Shown here: positions 1 through 10,822 of the stretch, in pieces
Position numbering within the stretch: the stretch's first letter is position 1
How the letters are laid out: every line of letters starts with the position of its first letter
NCBI GenBank assembly: GCA_024345305.1
Contig: BRON01000014.1
Location: 62,001 to 126,000 of the forward strand
DNA: 64,000 nt
From: Mrakia gelida
Lineage: Eukaryota; Basidiomycota; Tremellomycetes; Cystofilobasidiales; Mrakiaceae
Direction: 5' to 3'
Notes under the pieces: model-generated
Databases searched by the model: none
The model's input: the letters and a program-made list of their open reading frames with translations, nothing else
What the model was told of the DNA's origin: nothing
Made by a program: the position numbers and the translations under genes

Positions 1-138
1 AACCCATACCTCGGCGCTCTCCAAGCCCAGACAAGGAAACTTCTCCCTACCTACACCTCTCTCGTCGACCAAATCCATTCAAAGTCTTTCGCGTTCCTGG
101 AGTCGAAGGATATCCGACAGTCCGCTCGAGAGCTCTAG
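1..138 (+). CDS. 3' end of an unidentified gene (partial)
   Basis: An open frame enters the window at base 1 in frame 1 and stops at TAG 136-138, giving 45 residues. It starts NPYLGALQAQTRK and ends DIRQSAREL. The peptide looks like a helical, charged C-terminus (QTRKLL, KSFAFLESK). I do not recognise the family. Its stop codon overlaps the stop of the F-box-like gene on the other strand. It may be only the last exon of a longer gene lying outside the window. Confidence 0.45.
   Translation, partial: NPYLGALQAQTRKLLPTYTSLVDQIHSKSFAFLESKDIRQSAREL
135..138. other. Overlapping stop codons of a convergent gene pair (CTAG)
   Basis: The palindrome CTAG supplies TAG to the plus-strand gene (136-138) and TAG to the minus-strand gene (complement of 135-137). 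The two coding regions therefore overlap by four bases tail to tail. Confidence 0.6.
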
Positions 139-862
139 GACGAGGACGACGTCTTGGAGGGAGGTTCGCAAAGCCTGTTGGAGGTGTTGGCGTCCTTGAA
201 CGAGAGGCCGCGAAGGTTCGACCACCAGTCAAACTTGTTGAGCGCGAGGAGGGGAAGGTTCCCTGGCTGGTCTGAGAGCTCGACTCCTTGGACGTGAAGA
301 AGGGTTGGGTTGAAGAGAGGGAAGAGGAAGGGAGCGAGGAAGTCTTGAGGCATCTGAGGGGGGAGGAGGAGGACGGTGAGAGCTGGACAGGGGGTGTAGG
401 GGAGGAAGACGACGAGTCGGTCGAGGAGGATGGGTGAGGTGGTCCGGTCGAGGGAGAGCTTCTCGGTAGGGATGTTGGAGGTCTTGAATTCGGTGAACGA
501 GAAGGTCTTCATCTGGTTGAGATCGAGGAGAGGGGAAAGGTGGGGTTGGGAGGTCTCGTCCTGAGGAGAGAGAGAGAAGAGCAGAAGAAGAGCGAGCGCG
601 AGAAGGAATGGTTGCAGGTCATCAGCGACTATCCCTGCCTCCCCTCCGGTTCAGAGTACTTGATCGAAATACTCACCCTTTCAATGAAAAGTTGCTGAAG
701 TTGCTTGAAGCCGCGAATATCTACGTCTCGATAGAGGAGAGGGGAGGAGAGTTGAAGGAAGGCGAGCGAGACTCGAGAGGTTTGAGCGAGAGTTGAAGGG
801 TCGCAGAACTTGAGGATTTCGTGTTTGACTTCGAGGGGGAGGGTGGGAGGAGGAGGGAGCAT
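135..862 (-). CDS. F-box-like protein (family 1, short copy)
   Basis: Two exons, 677-862 and 135-560 on the minus strand, joined in phase 0 (donor GTGAGT after the AGG at 677-679, acceptor CAG just above 560). They give 203 residues. The N-terminus reads LPLEVKHEILKFCDPSTLA followed by a leucine-rich stretch and SPLLYRDVDIRG, the usual look of a fungal F-box with a following leucine-rich region. F-box proteins normally recruit substrates to SCF ubiquitin ligases through Skp1; that role is inferred. The first exon is clearly paralogous to the gene at 21268-23046 (shared DPSTLA and VSLAFL cores), but this copy is much shorter. Start chosen at 862 by analogy with that paralog. It is divergent from the CLYBL gene, with 154 bases between start codons. 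Confidence 0.7.
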
Positions 863-1016
863 GAGTCGTCGAAGGGGTCGCTGTTATGAAAATCTGGTCG
901 TGGTGGGTGGGAGTGAAGGGAAGGAAGGGCGGAAGGAGCGATGATGAGCTCACCTCTTTCCACTCTTTCCTCCGAGGCTGCTCCTTCTTCTTTCGCAGAA
1001 CCTCTCCTCAACGGCC

Positions 1017-3248
1017 ATGGTCTCTTTTACTCGAATCCTCTTTCATCAGCGATCTCAAGCTCTCTCTACGATCAAGCAGACAGGGATCAGACCTCTGCGT
1101 TCTCTTCTCTACGGTGAGCCCTCGTCGAGTCGTCGAGTGGATCGAGAGAGCTCGAGCTGACCTTCCACTCTCCTTCTTCCTCAGTGCCCTGCTCCTCCCC
1201 CAAGTTCCTCGCCAAATCCCTCGAAGACGACATGTCATCCTCCGATACGATCATCTACGATCTCGAAGATTCGGTACCCATCTCGAGGAAGAAGGAGGCG
1301 AGAGAAGAGCTCGTAGCGTTCTTGAAGGTCAGCATCGTCATCTCCTCCCTCCCTTCTCTTCCTCCCCTCCTCTTCTTCCCTCTGACCTTCTTCGTCTCCT
1401 CTTACTCCCTCTCTCTCCTCAGGCCAACCCTTACCTTCGTACTCGCCTAGCCGTCCGGATCAACGCCGTCGGTTCAGGCTTCGAGGAGGACGATCTCGCT
1501 TCCATCTTCTCCATCTTCCCTTCCTCCACCACCTCCTCCAACTTCACTCCCCTCTCCCCTCTCAAACCGGAGGACCACACCTCTACTCCACCTCTCCCAG
1601 TCATCGTGATACCCAAGGTCGATCATCCAGCTCATCTCTCGAAGGTGGCGAGCTTGATCAAGGAGGCGAGAGGGAAGAGTGCAGGTGAGTCGAGCTCAGG
1701 AGGAAGACGAGTCGAGCGACGGTCGTTCGAAGAGAAGCTGACCTTCTTTTCGTCGCTTCTGGTAGAGGTCGGAAGTCGAGTACCTCTCATAGCGAGCGTG
1801 GAGAGCGCAGAGTCGCTATGGAACGTAGGCGATATCGCGGGTTGGCGAGGGGAGGGCTGCCAGATGTCTGGTCTCCTGGTTCGTCTTTCTCACAGGCTCT
1901 CGCTGCTTCCATCTCTTCTCCTTCCCTTTCGTCCTCGATCTCGCACACCAGCTGAACCCTCCTCGCTTTTCCTCCCCTCTTTCCTCGCAGTTTGCAGCTG
2001 AAGACTGTGAGTCTACCTCTCTTCCTCCGTCTCAGTCGTTGTCGAAGCTGACTCTTCCTTCGCACCTCGTCGTCGTTTCGTTTTTTACAGTCTGCGCTTC
2101 AACCTCGATCCTCCGCTCTCCCTCTCGGGTGGAACTAATCTACGCTCGGTCTAGGATTGTTCTAGCTGCTAAGGCGTTCAGTATCCCTGCGATCGACATG
2201 GTGAGCCCAGAGTCTGCCCTCGAAAGCGACGCGTCTTATTTCCCTCGCTCTTCCGGATCTCACTCGCTGACCCGTCATGTGTTTGTCCCTTTCGGTGCAG
2301 GTCTGCATCAACTACAAGGACGAGAACGTGTTGAAAGAGGAGTGCGAGGAAGGTCGGCGTCTTGGTTTCGACGGAAAGGTTCGTTCGAACTCCTTCCTGC
2401 CCATCTTCCTTCCGTTCCTCCCTTTCTCGACTTTTCCTGAGACTTTATACATCTCCCAGAGACTTCAGGATCGATCCGAGGCTGAATGCTGACTCTCCTT
2501 CCTTCGCTATCCTCTTCAAACCTTCCCTCTCACCTCTCGACGACACGTCTCCCTCCACCCACTCTCGGCTCCACCCACTTCAGCAAGCGATCCACCCCTC
2601 TCAGATATCTCGCATTCAATCGTCATTTTCACCATCGCTGTCTGGTGAGTCTCCGTTCTTCGCACCTCAGTTCTGCTGTTTCGATCCCTCTCCCAGCGAC
2701 GGCGTTCGTTCGTCGCGTCCGCCGAACTGACTTCGGGCTTCCCTTCCTCTCTTCACGCGACTCGCAGAAATTCACCGAGCTACTCGTATCCTCGAAGGAA
2801 TGAAGGCAGCCGAACTCGAGAACAAGGGAGCCTTCGGACTGGATCTCGGTGGAGGGAAGGCGATGTGAGTTTCGACTTTCTTCATCTTGTGTTTCGTTCT
2901 TCGCATTCGAGTCGAGGAGGGACGAGAGAGCTGACTCTCCTTTGATCTTTCAACCCTCTCATTGACGATGATTTAGTGAGATGATCGACGAACCCATGGT
3001 CAAAGCTGCGAAGGTTCGTTCGTCGTCTTCATCTCCCTTCGAATCCTGTCGTCTCGTCTCGTTTTGTCGCGTCTCCTCTCCTCTCTCGAGCTGACTCCCC
3101 ACCCCCTTCCCTTCCTTTCCTTTCCCCTTCTTCCACCGCTTCCATCTCACAGCGAGTCGTTCAAGTAGCCAACCTCCTCGGAATGACCGACAAGTCCCTC
3201 TCCTCCACCACGGACTCGGACGAAGGAAGATCATCGCCTGGTGCCTGA
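1017..3248 (+). CDS. Citrate lyase beta subunit-like protein (CLYBL/HpcH-HpaI aldolase family), mitochondrial
   Basis: Eleven exons: 1017-1113, 1185-1327, 1423-1684, 1766-1878, 1991-2006, 2091-2200, 2301-2378, 2584-2644, 2768-2864, 2977-3013, 3153-3248. They give 369 residues with all phases consistent. Family hallmarks in order: YVPCSSPKFLAKS, YDLEDSVP (metal/substrate Asp-Glu), LRTRLAVRINAVGS, VIVIPKVDH, IASVESAESLWN, GWRGEGCQMSGLLFAAED and AIHPSQI. Human CLYBL is about 340 residues and is a mitochondrial citramalyl-CoA lyase needed for C5-dicarboxylate detoxification. The basic, Ser/Thr-containing N-terminus (FTRILFHQRSQALSTIK) fits a mitochondrial presequence. Exon 5 is only 16 bases long. 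Introns carry CTGAC branch points. The start at 1017 is the only ATG giving the presequence in frame. Exact substrate is inferred from family only. Confidence 0.92.
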
Positions 3249-3479
3249 TCGATCAATCACATTCAACTCGCTTTGCCTCCGTCTTTCTCCTCAATTCCTG
3301 CCCACTCCCCACTACTCTCGCTTTGTAATCGCCTACCTATATCTTGCCCATCTCATGACAGTCACGACATTTCTTCTCGGGACCCTCGCGCGAAAGAAAA
3401 ACAAGATCGATTGCCTTACAGTCGAGTCAAACGCACGGCAACAGCTCATCTTGATCGAGCAGGAGCAAGAGCGCGTCCA

Positions 3480-6416
3480 TCATCTAGCTAGCGGGTTATG
3501 TAGTTCTTCCAAAGCTCGACCCATCTCCTTTGTAGCTCCTAGAAGTCCTCCATCGTTGTCTCCCGCGAAAGCTGCGATGCTCGACGACGTGTCGGCAAAG
3601 TAGGGCTCGTCCGTTTCGCAGACAACGTTGGTCTCAGGGAGAACTCCTTCAAGGAAGTAGGACTGGATGTGCTTGACGGTGCAGAGCTGAGGGCAAGGAT
3701 CAAGGGAGAGGGAGGGGATGGGGTTAGCGAGAACTCCAGCGGGGCGAAAGCGAGAGTGAGGCGGAACGAACCGAAGCGATTGAAGTTGAGCAGTGCTGCA
3801 AAAGAAGAATTATAATACTGGAGTGAGTAGATAGGATGGGAAGGAAAAGAGACGCAAGGAGGAGTAGAGAGCGGACGAACGCCATACGAGTTCTGATGAA
3901 CGACGCGACTTTGAGGTTGGAACGCGTTGATCTTGTAGGCGTTTGCGACTGAGCAGACTGGATCGGCCTGGTGAGGGATCGAAAAAAGTGCAAGGTATGA
4001 CGTCAGGCTCACGAGAGCGAGGAAAAGATGAAGAGCTGAAGAACGAACCGAGTTTCCAACGAGAAGGATCGAGTTCGAGAGGGTTTTGTTAAAAGGGCCA
4101 GAGAACTGTGAATATTGATCAGTCAGCGAGGTGCAGAGCTTAATGCGATGAAAAGAAGATAAACCGAGATACCCACTCTACCAAACCCATCCTCCCTGGT
4201 TGTCCATCCGACGCACTCGTCCAAAACCTCCATCGATCCTCCAAACCAGTTCGAAACATGATTCCGAGTATCGGCCATAGCCTTCGCTCCTACTGCAGCG
4301 ACCTTGGCGTCGGAGTAGTTTCGGCTGATGCTTGGAGGTGAGTCGTTGCACTCGACGGCTGGGGAACAAGAAAGCGAAAAGAGGACGAGAGATCAGGACG
4401 CGACGAGCAAAAACGCGAAACGAGCGAGGGAGGAAAACACTCGACGCACCGATTCCGAGATACGATGACGAAGCTGGTGCACTGGGGTCCGAGTTGGGAG
4501 CTTCTTGAGAACCGATGATGTCCCTTCCGTCTCCGTTGAGAGCGTCTCGAATGCCTGAAGGAGGAAGTGAAGGTCGTGTCAAGTTCACGTCGCCGACGAG
4601 GGCGAGTCGAACGCGCTGGAATCCAGTAGAGGGGCTGAGAACGAACGACTTACCATCCGCCATGGTTGCCCAGCCCCTCGGCTTGTACATCCCCATCAGC
4701 AAGAACATCTGGATCTGGGCTGAGGTGAGGACGGTTGGGAAGAGAGAAGCGTTCGGGACCGGCAGAGGCGTCGAGTAGGTTTTGTCGAGGAGGTCGCTGA
4801 TCGTTTGGAGGAGAGCTTCGGCCGTCTGAGGAGGTGTTGTCGCGAGAGCACAGCGAGTGAATCCGGCCTGGTAAAGAAGGAGTGCAGAGGAGGAAGATTA
4901 GACTCGAGCGAAGCGAAGGAAGACGAGGAACACAACGAGACTTGCCTTGACGCACTCCGACGCAAATCCTTCCATGACCTTATCGGTGTCTCGGAAGTAG
5001 CTCTCAGCAAAAGAGAGGTCCTCGTGTCGGATGGTCGACCAGACGATGGGATCGAGGATTCCATCAATAACGACGCGTCCAATTCGGTTGGGGAAGATTC
5101 CAGTTCTACGACGCGTTCAAAGAGGGAGGTCAGCGTTGTCCTAGTACCACAAAAGCTCGAAGCAGAGGGACATAACTCACAGCTGAGCCCCGATAGCCGC
5201 TGAGCGAGAGGAGGGGCGTCAGCAACAGAGGAGGAGGACGGAGGACGGAGGAGGACGAGTCAGCGTCTTGATGCGTCGACGACAAATCAACGCGTTTCGC
5301 GAACTCACTTCCGTAGCCTGGATGGAGAGCGAGAACGTCCAAAGCACATTCAGTATGTAGCACCATGAGCGCTGGACTTTTGCACTCACTGAATCCCCAG
5401 TAGTTGATTCCCTTCTCGTCGCCTCGAGTCCAAGCCGCTCGAGAGAGAAGCTCGAGATCGCGAACGACGCTGGCCGTCGAGAGGAAACGACCGATCCCGT
5501 TCCGGTTCTTCTTATGACAGACTTGATTTCTGAGGCGAGAGTAGGCGACCGAAGGTTGCAGTTGAGCCTGAAAGTCGGAGAGGACGGAAGGATGGATCGA
5601 GAGGTTGAACGGGAGAGACGGTGCTGCTGGGACTGAAGCCATGAACAGGTCCTCTTGAAGAGCTGAGTCGAAGCATCTGGTCGATAGAAAGGAAAGCTGT
5701 TTGATGGGTCAGGATCGATGTGGTCAAATCTGTTCTGGAAGTGCCCGTCGAACAAGACGACTCACCGATAAGCAGGTTCGCTCTTCCCAACTCCCCTCGG
5801 ATCCCATCCCACGATGTCGTACTGTCCGTTGGTGATGGTGCTGATCGAGGGTCCAGCTCTCATCGTGTAGCTGAATCCTGAACCTCCAGGTCCTCCTCTG
5901 TAAAGAGGAGAGAGGGGCGGTCAGCGACGCGTTGCACTCGACGACCGCGATTTTCTGCTTCGCTTCTTCGATGCATCCTTTTCCAACCAAGACATAATAG
6001 ACCCACGGATTAATTAACAGAGTTCCCAGCTTCTTCTTCCCCTTCTCGGCCGAGTACCTGCTCAAAGCGAGCTTGACCTCTCCCTCCTCGACGCCTGAGT
6101 GATCCAGAGGGACGACGTAGGTCGCACACGAGAACCTCGAGGAGGTAGGGCTCGGACACGGTTTCCAGTCGATTGCCAAGGTGGATCTGTCGTCTGAGAG
6201 GCGCTGGGAGCCGCTTGGAGAGGAGAGGAAGGAAGAAAGATCGAGGAAGGAAGAAGCGGCGGGGAAGAGCGAGGGGAGGAGGAGGAGGGCTGAGAGGGAG
6301 AGGGATACGAGGGCGAAGAGGAAGACCGTTTTGAGCGGAGAGCGGCAAAGAGGAGGTTGTGATTTCGAAGACGAAGAGCCTGGAGCAGGTAGTTGTGTCT
6401 TCTCGTTGAAGGACAT
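3480..6416 (-). CDS. Membrane-anchored S33 alpha/beta-hydrolase (tripeptidyl aminopeptidase-like), copy 1
   Basis: Multi-exon gene of probably about 600 residues. The N-terminus has a short polar cytoplasmic stretch, then a hydrophobic segment (PLKTVFLFALVSLSLSALLL) that looks like a type II signal anchor, so the catalytic domain should be outside or luminal. Key elements: oxyanion motif GGPGGSG near 5878-5900, GWDPRGVGKS near 5795, the nucleophile Ser in WGFSYGTAIG (GxSYG) at 5309-5391, catalytic Asp in SADPV near 3960, and catalytic His in SYGHCS at 3793-3795. This is the peptidase family S33 tripeptidyl aminopeptidase layout, including its C-terminal TAP region. The serine codon is split between one exon and a 9-base exon (5309-5317). 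Start chosen at MSFNEK (6416), matching the paralog at 55447, although an in-frame ATG exists at 6560. Likely role is extracellular peptide processing (inference). Divergent from the F-box-like gene at 6750. Confidence 0.85.
5309..5317 (-). other. 9-base microexon completing the catalytic serine codon and encoding Tyr-Gly
   Basis: Flanked by a CAG acceptor at 5318-5320 and a GTGAGT donor at 5303-5308 (minus strand). Joined to GGATTCA upstream and CGGCTATCG downstream it yields F-S-Y-G-T-A-I-G, the S33 nucleophile elbow. The same 9-base unit with the same phase is present in the second copy at 56545-56553. Confidence 0.7.
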
Positions 6417-6749
6417 GGTGGTTGAGGGAGAGAGAGAGGCAAGGGAGGAGGAGGCAGGAGCATGTGGGTCGTTGCTTGAGCTCGCTTCGTCTTCCAGCGA
6501 GTCAAAGGAGGATATCTTGAATCGAATATCTTGGCTGGTAGAGTCAACGTGAAAGAGCATACGTCAGCGTGTATGGAGATACGACTAAAAGAGAAAAAGT
6601 TGCCGTGGTTGTCGAAGGCAAGGAAGAAGAGGCAAAACGACGAGCTCAAAAGGAGAATCACAGAGGTCTCCCTCCCAACGGCTTCCTTCTCTCCCCTCCC
6701 CATTTTCCTCAGAACTACAAAACTACTCGCCTCTCTCGACCCTACATCT
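6417..6749. promoter_or_regulatory. Shared divergent promoter, S33 copy 1 / MPPRN copy 1
   Basis: 333 bases between two divergent start codons. No clear TATA box seen. It is visibly homologous over most of its length to the divergent spacer at 55102-55446: the same order of blocks, such as AGCTCAAAA and CTCCCTCC, leads to the MPPRN start. The promoter was therefore duplicated together with both genes. Confidence 0.6.
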
Positions 6750-7899
6750 ATGCCTCCAAGGAACCGAAGAGTCCTCGCTCGAGAGCAGTCCGAGGAGGAA
6801 GAGCAAGAGCAGGATGATGGACCCATGGTGAGCTCGATCTTCTCTCCCTCCACCTTCTCCCTCTCTTTGGCTCTCTTCCCATCTCTCTCAGGTCTCGTAT
6901 CTCCCACAAACAGAAGCTGACCACGAACATGCGATCCTTGTCGTCTTTCAGAACTCCTCCTTTCGATCCTTCTTCCCTCTCGAGGTCGTTAAACTCATCC
7001 TCGCCGAACTCGACGGACACCTCCCTTCGCTCTCCTCCGTTTGTCTCGTCTCGTTCGGATGCTTGGAAGAAGCGAGTACGGAGCTGTATAGGGATGCGGT
7101 GGTAAAGTCGGAGCGAGGAATGGTCAGCTTCTTCTGTGGGGTGAGATCCCTCTCTCTCCTCCAACATCAAGAAGAGCCAACAAGGAGCTGACTTCGTCTC
7201 TTCTCCTCTTGTTGCTTCCAAAGGCGAACCTTCGTCCCCGATCTCGCCTCCTTCCTCACCTTTCCCTCCCTCAAACTCAGACCCTCACCATCCTCTGCGG
7301 CAAACACACTCTCCCCTGCGTCCTCGCCCCTTACCTCGTTCAGAAAGGGAGATCAGACTCGCCGTTCTTCCCTCCCCGTCTGGACCCTTCCTCCCCTCTC
7401 CCTCTCTCCTCCCTTCGAATTGCCCCTGTTCGACCCTCTTCCACCAACGCATCTGCTCTGGTTTTCCTCGACGACCTCTGCCTCTACATCCTCCCTCATC
7501 TCTCCCCGCTTCACGTCGACCTCGTGTCAGGCTTCCCTCCCTCGGCGTCGTTCTTCTCATCGCGAAGGGAGTGGGGCAGGACGACGAGGTCGTGGACGCG
7601 TCTTCGCTCGTTGTCGGTGTTGGGGATTCTTCCTCCACGGGTTGAAGCAGTTGAAGGGCGAAGAGGACGAGGGGAGTGTGGCCGTCACGGTCACGTTGAG
7701 GTTGGGCAACTGGTCAAGCAGAGAATGCCTGGATGCGGTGAAGGAGCTTCGAGAGATGGGAGCCCTCGGGTTGAAGCGACTGAGGACCAGGATGGTAGTG
7801 AGATCGTCGTCGATGGAGAAGATCAAGCACGGGGTCGAGGTGATCTTGTTGAAGGAGGAACGAGATAGGTTTGAGCTGGTCGCTGTGGCTGGACATTAG
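6750..7899 (+). pseudogene. MPPRN-family F-box-like gene, copy 1 (probably frameshifted)
   Basis: Exon 1 (6750-6827) encodes MPPRNRRVLAREQ plus an acidic tail. Exon 2 (6952-7140) encodes the family core SFRSFFPLEVVKLILAEL and SFGCLEEAS. Exon 3 starts at 7224. All splice sites match the intact copies. In exon 3 the frame that continues exon 2 runs to a stop near 7868, but the family C-terminus (ECLDAVKELREMG ... DRFELVAVAGH) lies in another frame ending at 7899. Alignment to the intact copy at 13191-14402 breaks between about 7530 and 7690, where sequence is also missing. This is either a frameshifted pseudogene or a gene with an extra unrecognised intron; I favour decay. Function of the family is unknown beyond its F-box-like and leucine-rich character. 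Confidence 0.6.
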
Positions 7900-8073
7900 C
7901 TACCTAGTATGAACTTTTATCTCATCTGGCGAGAGATTCGTGAAAAAATCGAGCTCGGAATCAAAAAGCACTGGTCTCTCTCGACCTTCCTCTTCCTCGT
8001 CTCGATTCGACCTCTCGCTCCCACCAAGCACCCACTCATCTCCCTCCCTCCCCTTCCCCTCCTTTCTTCAACC

Positions 8074-10497
8074 ATGTCCGCCAAGAAACCCACGAAATCC
8101 AAAGCTCAAGAAGCTCTCCAGTTCCTGGACGATCTCGACTTCTCTGTCGACGACGTCCCTTCCTCCTCGGACGTTCCTTCTTCCACTCTCGAAGCTGGAG
8201 GACCTGGCACTCCCCAACCTTCTTCCAAGCGACCCTCGTTCGAGATCTCGGCTCAAGACGAGCAGGATAAGAAGGGAGAGGATTTGGGAGATAAGGAGGC
8301 GGAGGATGCTTTGGCTTTCTTGAATGGTGAGTTTGTGTACAAGGGAGAGGGCGTTTGGCAGTGGGAGGAGATGGGAAGGGAGGAGAAGGGAGGGAGGGGA
8401 CGAGCTTGTCCCGAGTCGTCGTCCTGTCTCTCTCGTTCTCTCTCTGAGTTGGCGAAAGAAGATTTTCACCCTCTCTTTGCCAGAAAGGGCATCTTCTTAT
8501 CGACTGCGCTCGCTGTGTATAAACATGTGCTCGAGGGGAGGGAGGGATGGGGGACAAACGAACGGACCCGCAATCTCCTCCCTCCCTCCCAACTCGTCTT
8601 CACCCTTCACTCCTTCTCCAACCTCCCATCCTCGTCCTTCGACCCCATACTGACCTCTGCTTACTCTTCTACACTCTTCCAGACCTCACCCAGAAATCCT
8701 CCACTCCTCGTCCCTCCTCGGTCCCTCCTCCTGCTTCCGCCTCCACCTCAACTCCTCCAGCTTCCACCCACACCGCTCCTCCTCCTCCCACCGCTCCCTC
8801 CGCCGAACCTCTCAACGTCCCTACCACACCAGCAACCGCTCCCGCAGCCGCTACCTCGTCCTGGGGAGGTTCCTCCTGGGGGATCCCGTCCTCCACCTCC
8901 CTCTGGGGGACAGCTTCGGCTGCTCTTCAGCAGGCGAGGGACGCAGCCGAGGCTCTTCAGCGAGAAGGATCCAAGGCCGTTCAGGGAGCCGTAGGGGATA
9001 TGGCTGCTGAGGTCAAGCTGAGGGAGAGTGCTGGAGGAGTGGTAGAGGAGGGAAGGAAGTGGGGAGGAGGGATGCTGGATCTCGTCAAGAAGGGAGTCGA
9101 TTTGGGGAAGTTGAGTGAGTCGCACGAGCTTCGCTCTCCTTCCTTCCTTTCGTTTCGCTCTCTTTCTTCGCTTTTGAACGAGCTTAGAGAATCTTTTGAG
9201 CGGGGAGCGAGACTCGAGGATGTTCTAGACAGGGTCAAGTGCTAGAGATAGACCGCTGACCGCATCCTCTGTTTGATCGCCTTCGAACCTTCGACCCGAA
9301 CAGGACAAGATCTCCTCCAAGCTTCGCAACATTCCCTCACCAACCTCCTCGCTACCATCGCGCCTCCCATCTCGGAACACGAGGTCATCGAGATCTGGCT
9401 CACCCACGATATGGCTGGCTACGAAGGAGTTGATGGGCTTGTCTATCGGGGATTGTCCAAGGTACGTTTTGAGTTTCGAGCTTCGAGCGAGCTCGCACCC
9501 GTCTCTTCCCTTCCATCTCGTCCCGCTCGACTTCACGCCGTCCTCTTCAGACCGCCACCACCGCCACGACTCTTCAAACACTACCCCTCGATGGTGTGCG
9601 AAATATTAAGCTGACCTCCTTCCATCTTGCTTTCTCTCTCGTCGAACAGATCCTCGAACAGGTCGAGGGAGGAGAGCTCGTCGTCAACAAGGGGAAGGAC
9701 GACGTTCCTCGGGTCGCTGCTAGCGGGAAGGAGAGGGATCTTAACCCTATCGAAGGGTTCGAGGCTGGTTTCAAGCTCGCTGAGGTCAGTCTTCGGTTCC
9801 ATCGCCTCTTCGTCTCCCTTCTTCGCGAACTGTTTCTTCGCGTCGACGACCGACGTCGAGAACTGACTTACAACCCTCTCTTCCTCTTCTTACCTTCCAG
9901 GCAAGCCTTCAAGAGCTCATCAAGCAACACGAGGGAACTCCCTTGCACCCTGCTCCTAGTTCGTTCCGCCTCGTTCACCCTCCTCGTTCCTTCGCGAACC
10001 CTCAAACTGACTGCCCTTCCTCAACCTCCTTCTCCTTTAATACAGCTGGTCTCCCCGTAACCGTCTCCCCAGTCTTCCTCCGCATCCAACCCATCCTCGC
10101 TCCTCTCCCCTTCCCAGAACCTACCATCCTCCTCCCAACCCTCGCCTCCATCCACTCCTCTTCCAATCCCACCACTCCCTCCACCGCTCCTCCAGCCGTC
10201 CCAACTCCCGTCGCCGCTCCTCTCCACCTCTACTTCCTCCTACTTCTTTACGACCCTTCCCACTCGCTCAGGCACTCGACGATCACTCAGGCGGTGCCGA
10301 ACCAGTGGATGGATATTCCGTACGAGGAGAACGAGTGGGTCGAGGAGGCGTTGGTGGATGTGATTAGGAAGGGAGTGGAGGTTGTGGGACAGGATTACGT
10401 GGGGAGGAGGATGGGTATCTTGAAGGCTGTGGATGAGGTCACGGAGGAGCCGACGAAGGAGAAGGTGGTGGAGGGTGGAGAGGCGAAGAAGGAGTAA
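8074..10497 (+). CDS. MTC1: MTC1-like protein (maintenance of telomere capping 1 family)
   Basis: Seven exons: 8074-8326, 8683-9114, 9304-9461, 9551-9595, 9650-9784, 9901-9958, 10046-10497. Total 510 residues with all phases consistent. The N-terminus (AQEALQFLDDLDF, then EAEDALAFLNG) carries the paired FLDxL/FLN signature of the Mtc1 family (DUF5427). It is followed by a Pro/Ala/Ser-rich linker, SWGGSSWG/SLWGTASAALQQA, and the conserved core LTNLLATIAPPISEHE and HDMAGYEGVDGLVYRGL. The C-terminal region starts TGLPVTVSPVFLRIQP and holds LYDPSHSLRHST. In Saccharomyces, Mtc1 is a cytoplasmic/Golgi-vesicle-associated protein whose loss is synthetic with cdc13-1; its molecular role is poorly defined. 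Start at 8074 has a good CAACCATGTCC context after a pyrimidine-rich leader. The first intron is unusually long (356 bases) for this window. Confidence 0.85.
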
Positions 10498-10822
10498 GCG
10501 GACGAGGCACGACGCGTCGAAGGTTGTGTCTCTTGTTCGTTCTTTCTCCCATCCGATTGGTTTTCGAATGAGCCATCACTAGTTTGTGCTTCATCCTACT
10601 GCATCTCGTTCCTCTCGTTTACATGGGCTCCTACTAGTGTTTCTTTGGTCTTTCCGTCGTCGTCCTTCTTGCTCCTCGTTGCTCGTTTGCTTTTGCCTCC
10701 TCGCATCTCGTTCTCTTCCCTTTCTCGTACGGACCGATGGATGACGATCTCTGACGCGATATACTTCCCGCTACAGTGAAAGGAGAGAATCGGTCATGTG
10801 TAAAGAGAAAGAAGAGCGAGCT
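10498..10822. other. Convergent intergenic spacer, MTC1 / aldo-keto reductase
   Basis: 325 bases between two stop codons, so it should hold both 3' UTRs. It is T-rich on the plus strand (TTCTTTCTCCC, TTTGCTTTTGCC) and contains one GACGCGTC octamer near 10511. No gene or stable hairpin recognised. Confidence 0.5.

Larger units (their letters stand above)
3480..7899. repeat. Duplicated module, partial copy (S33 + MPPRN)
   Basis: The divergent pair S33 copy 1 / MPPRN copy 1, including the spacer, corresponds in inverted orientation to 53928-57320. The CPL1-like partner is absent here; MTC1 follows instead. Confidence 0.7.
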
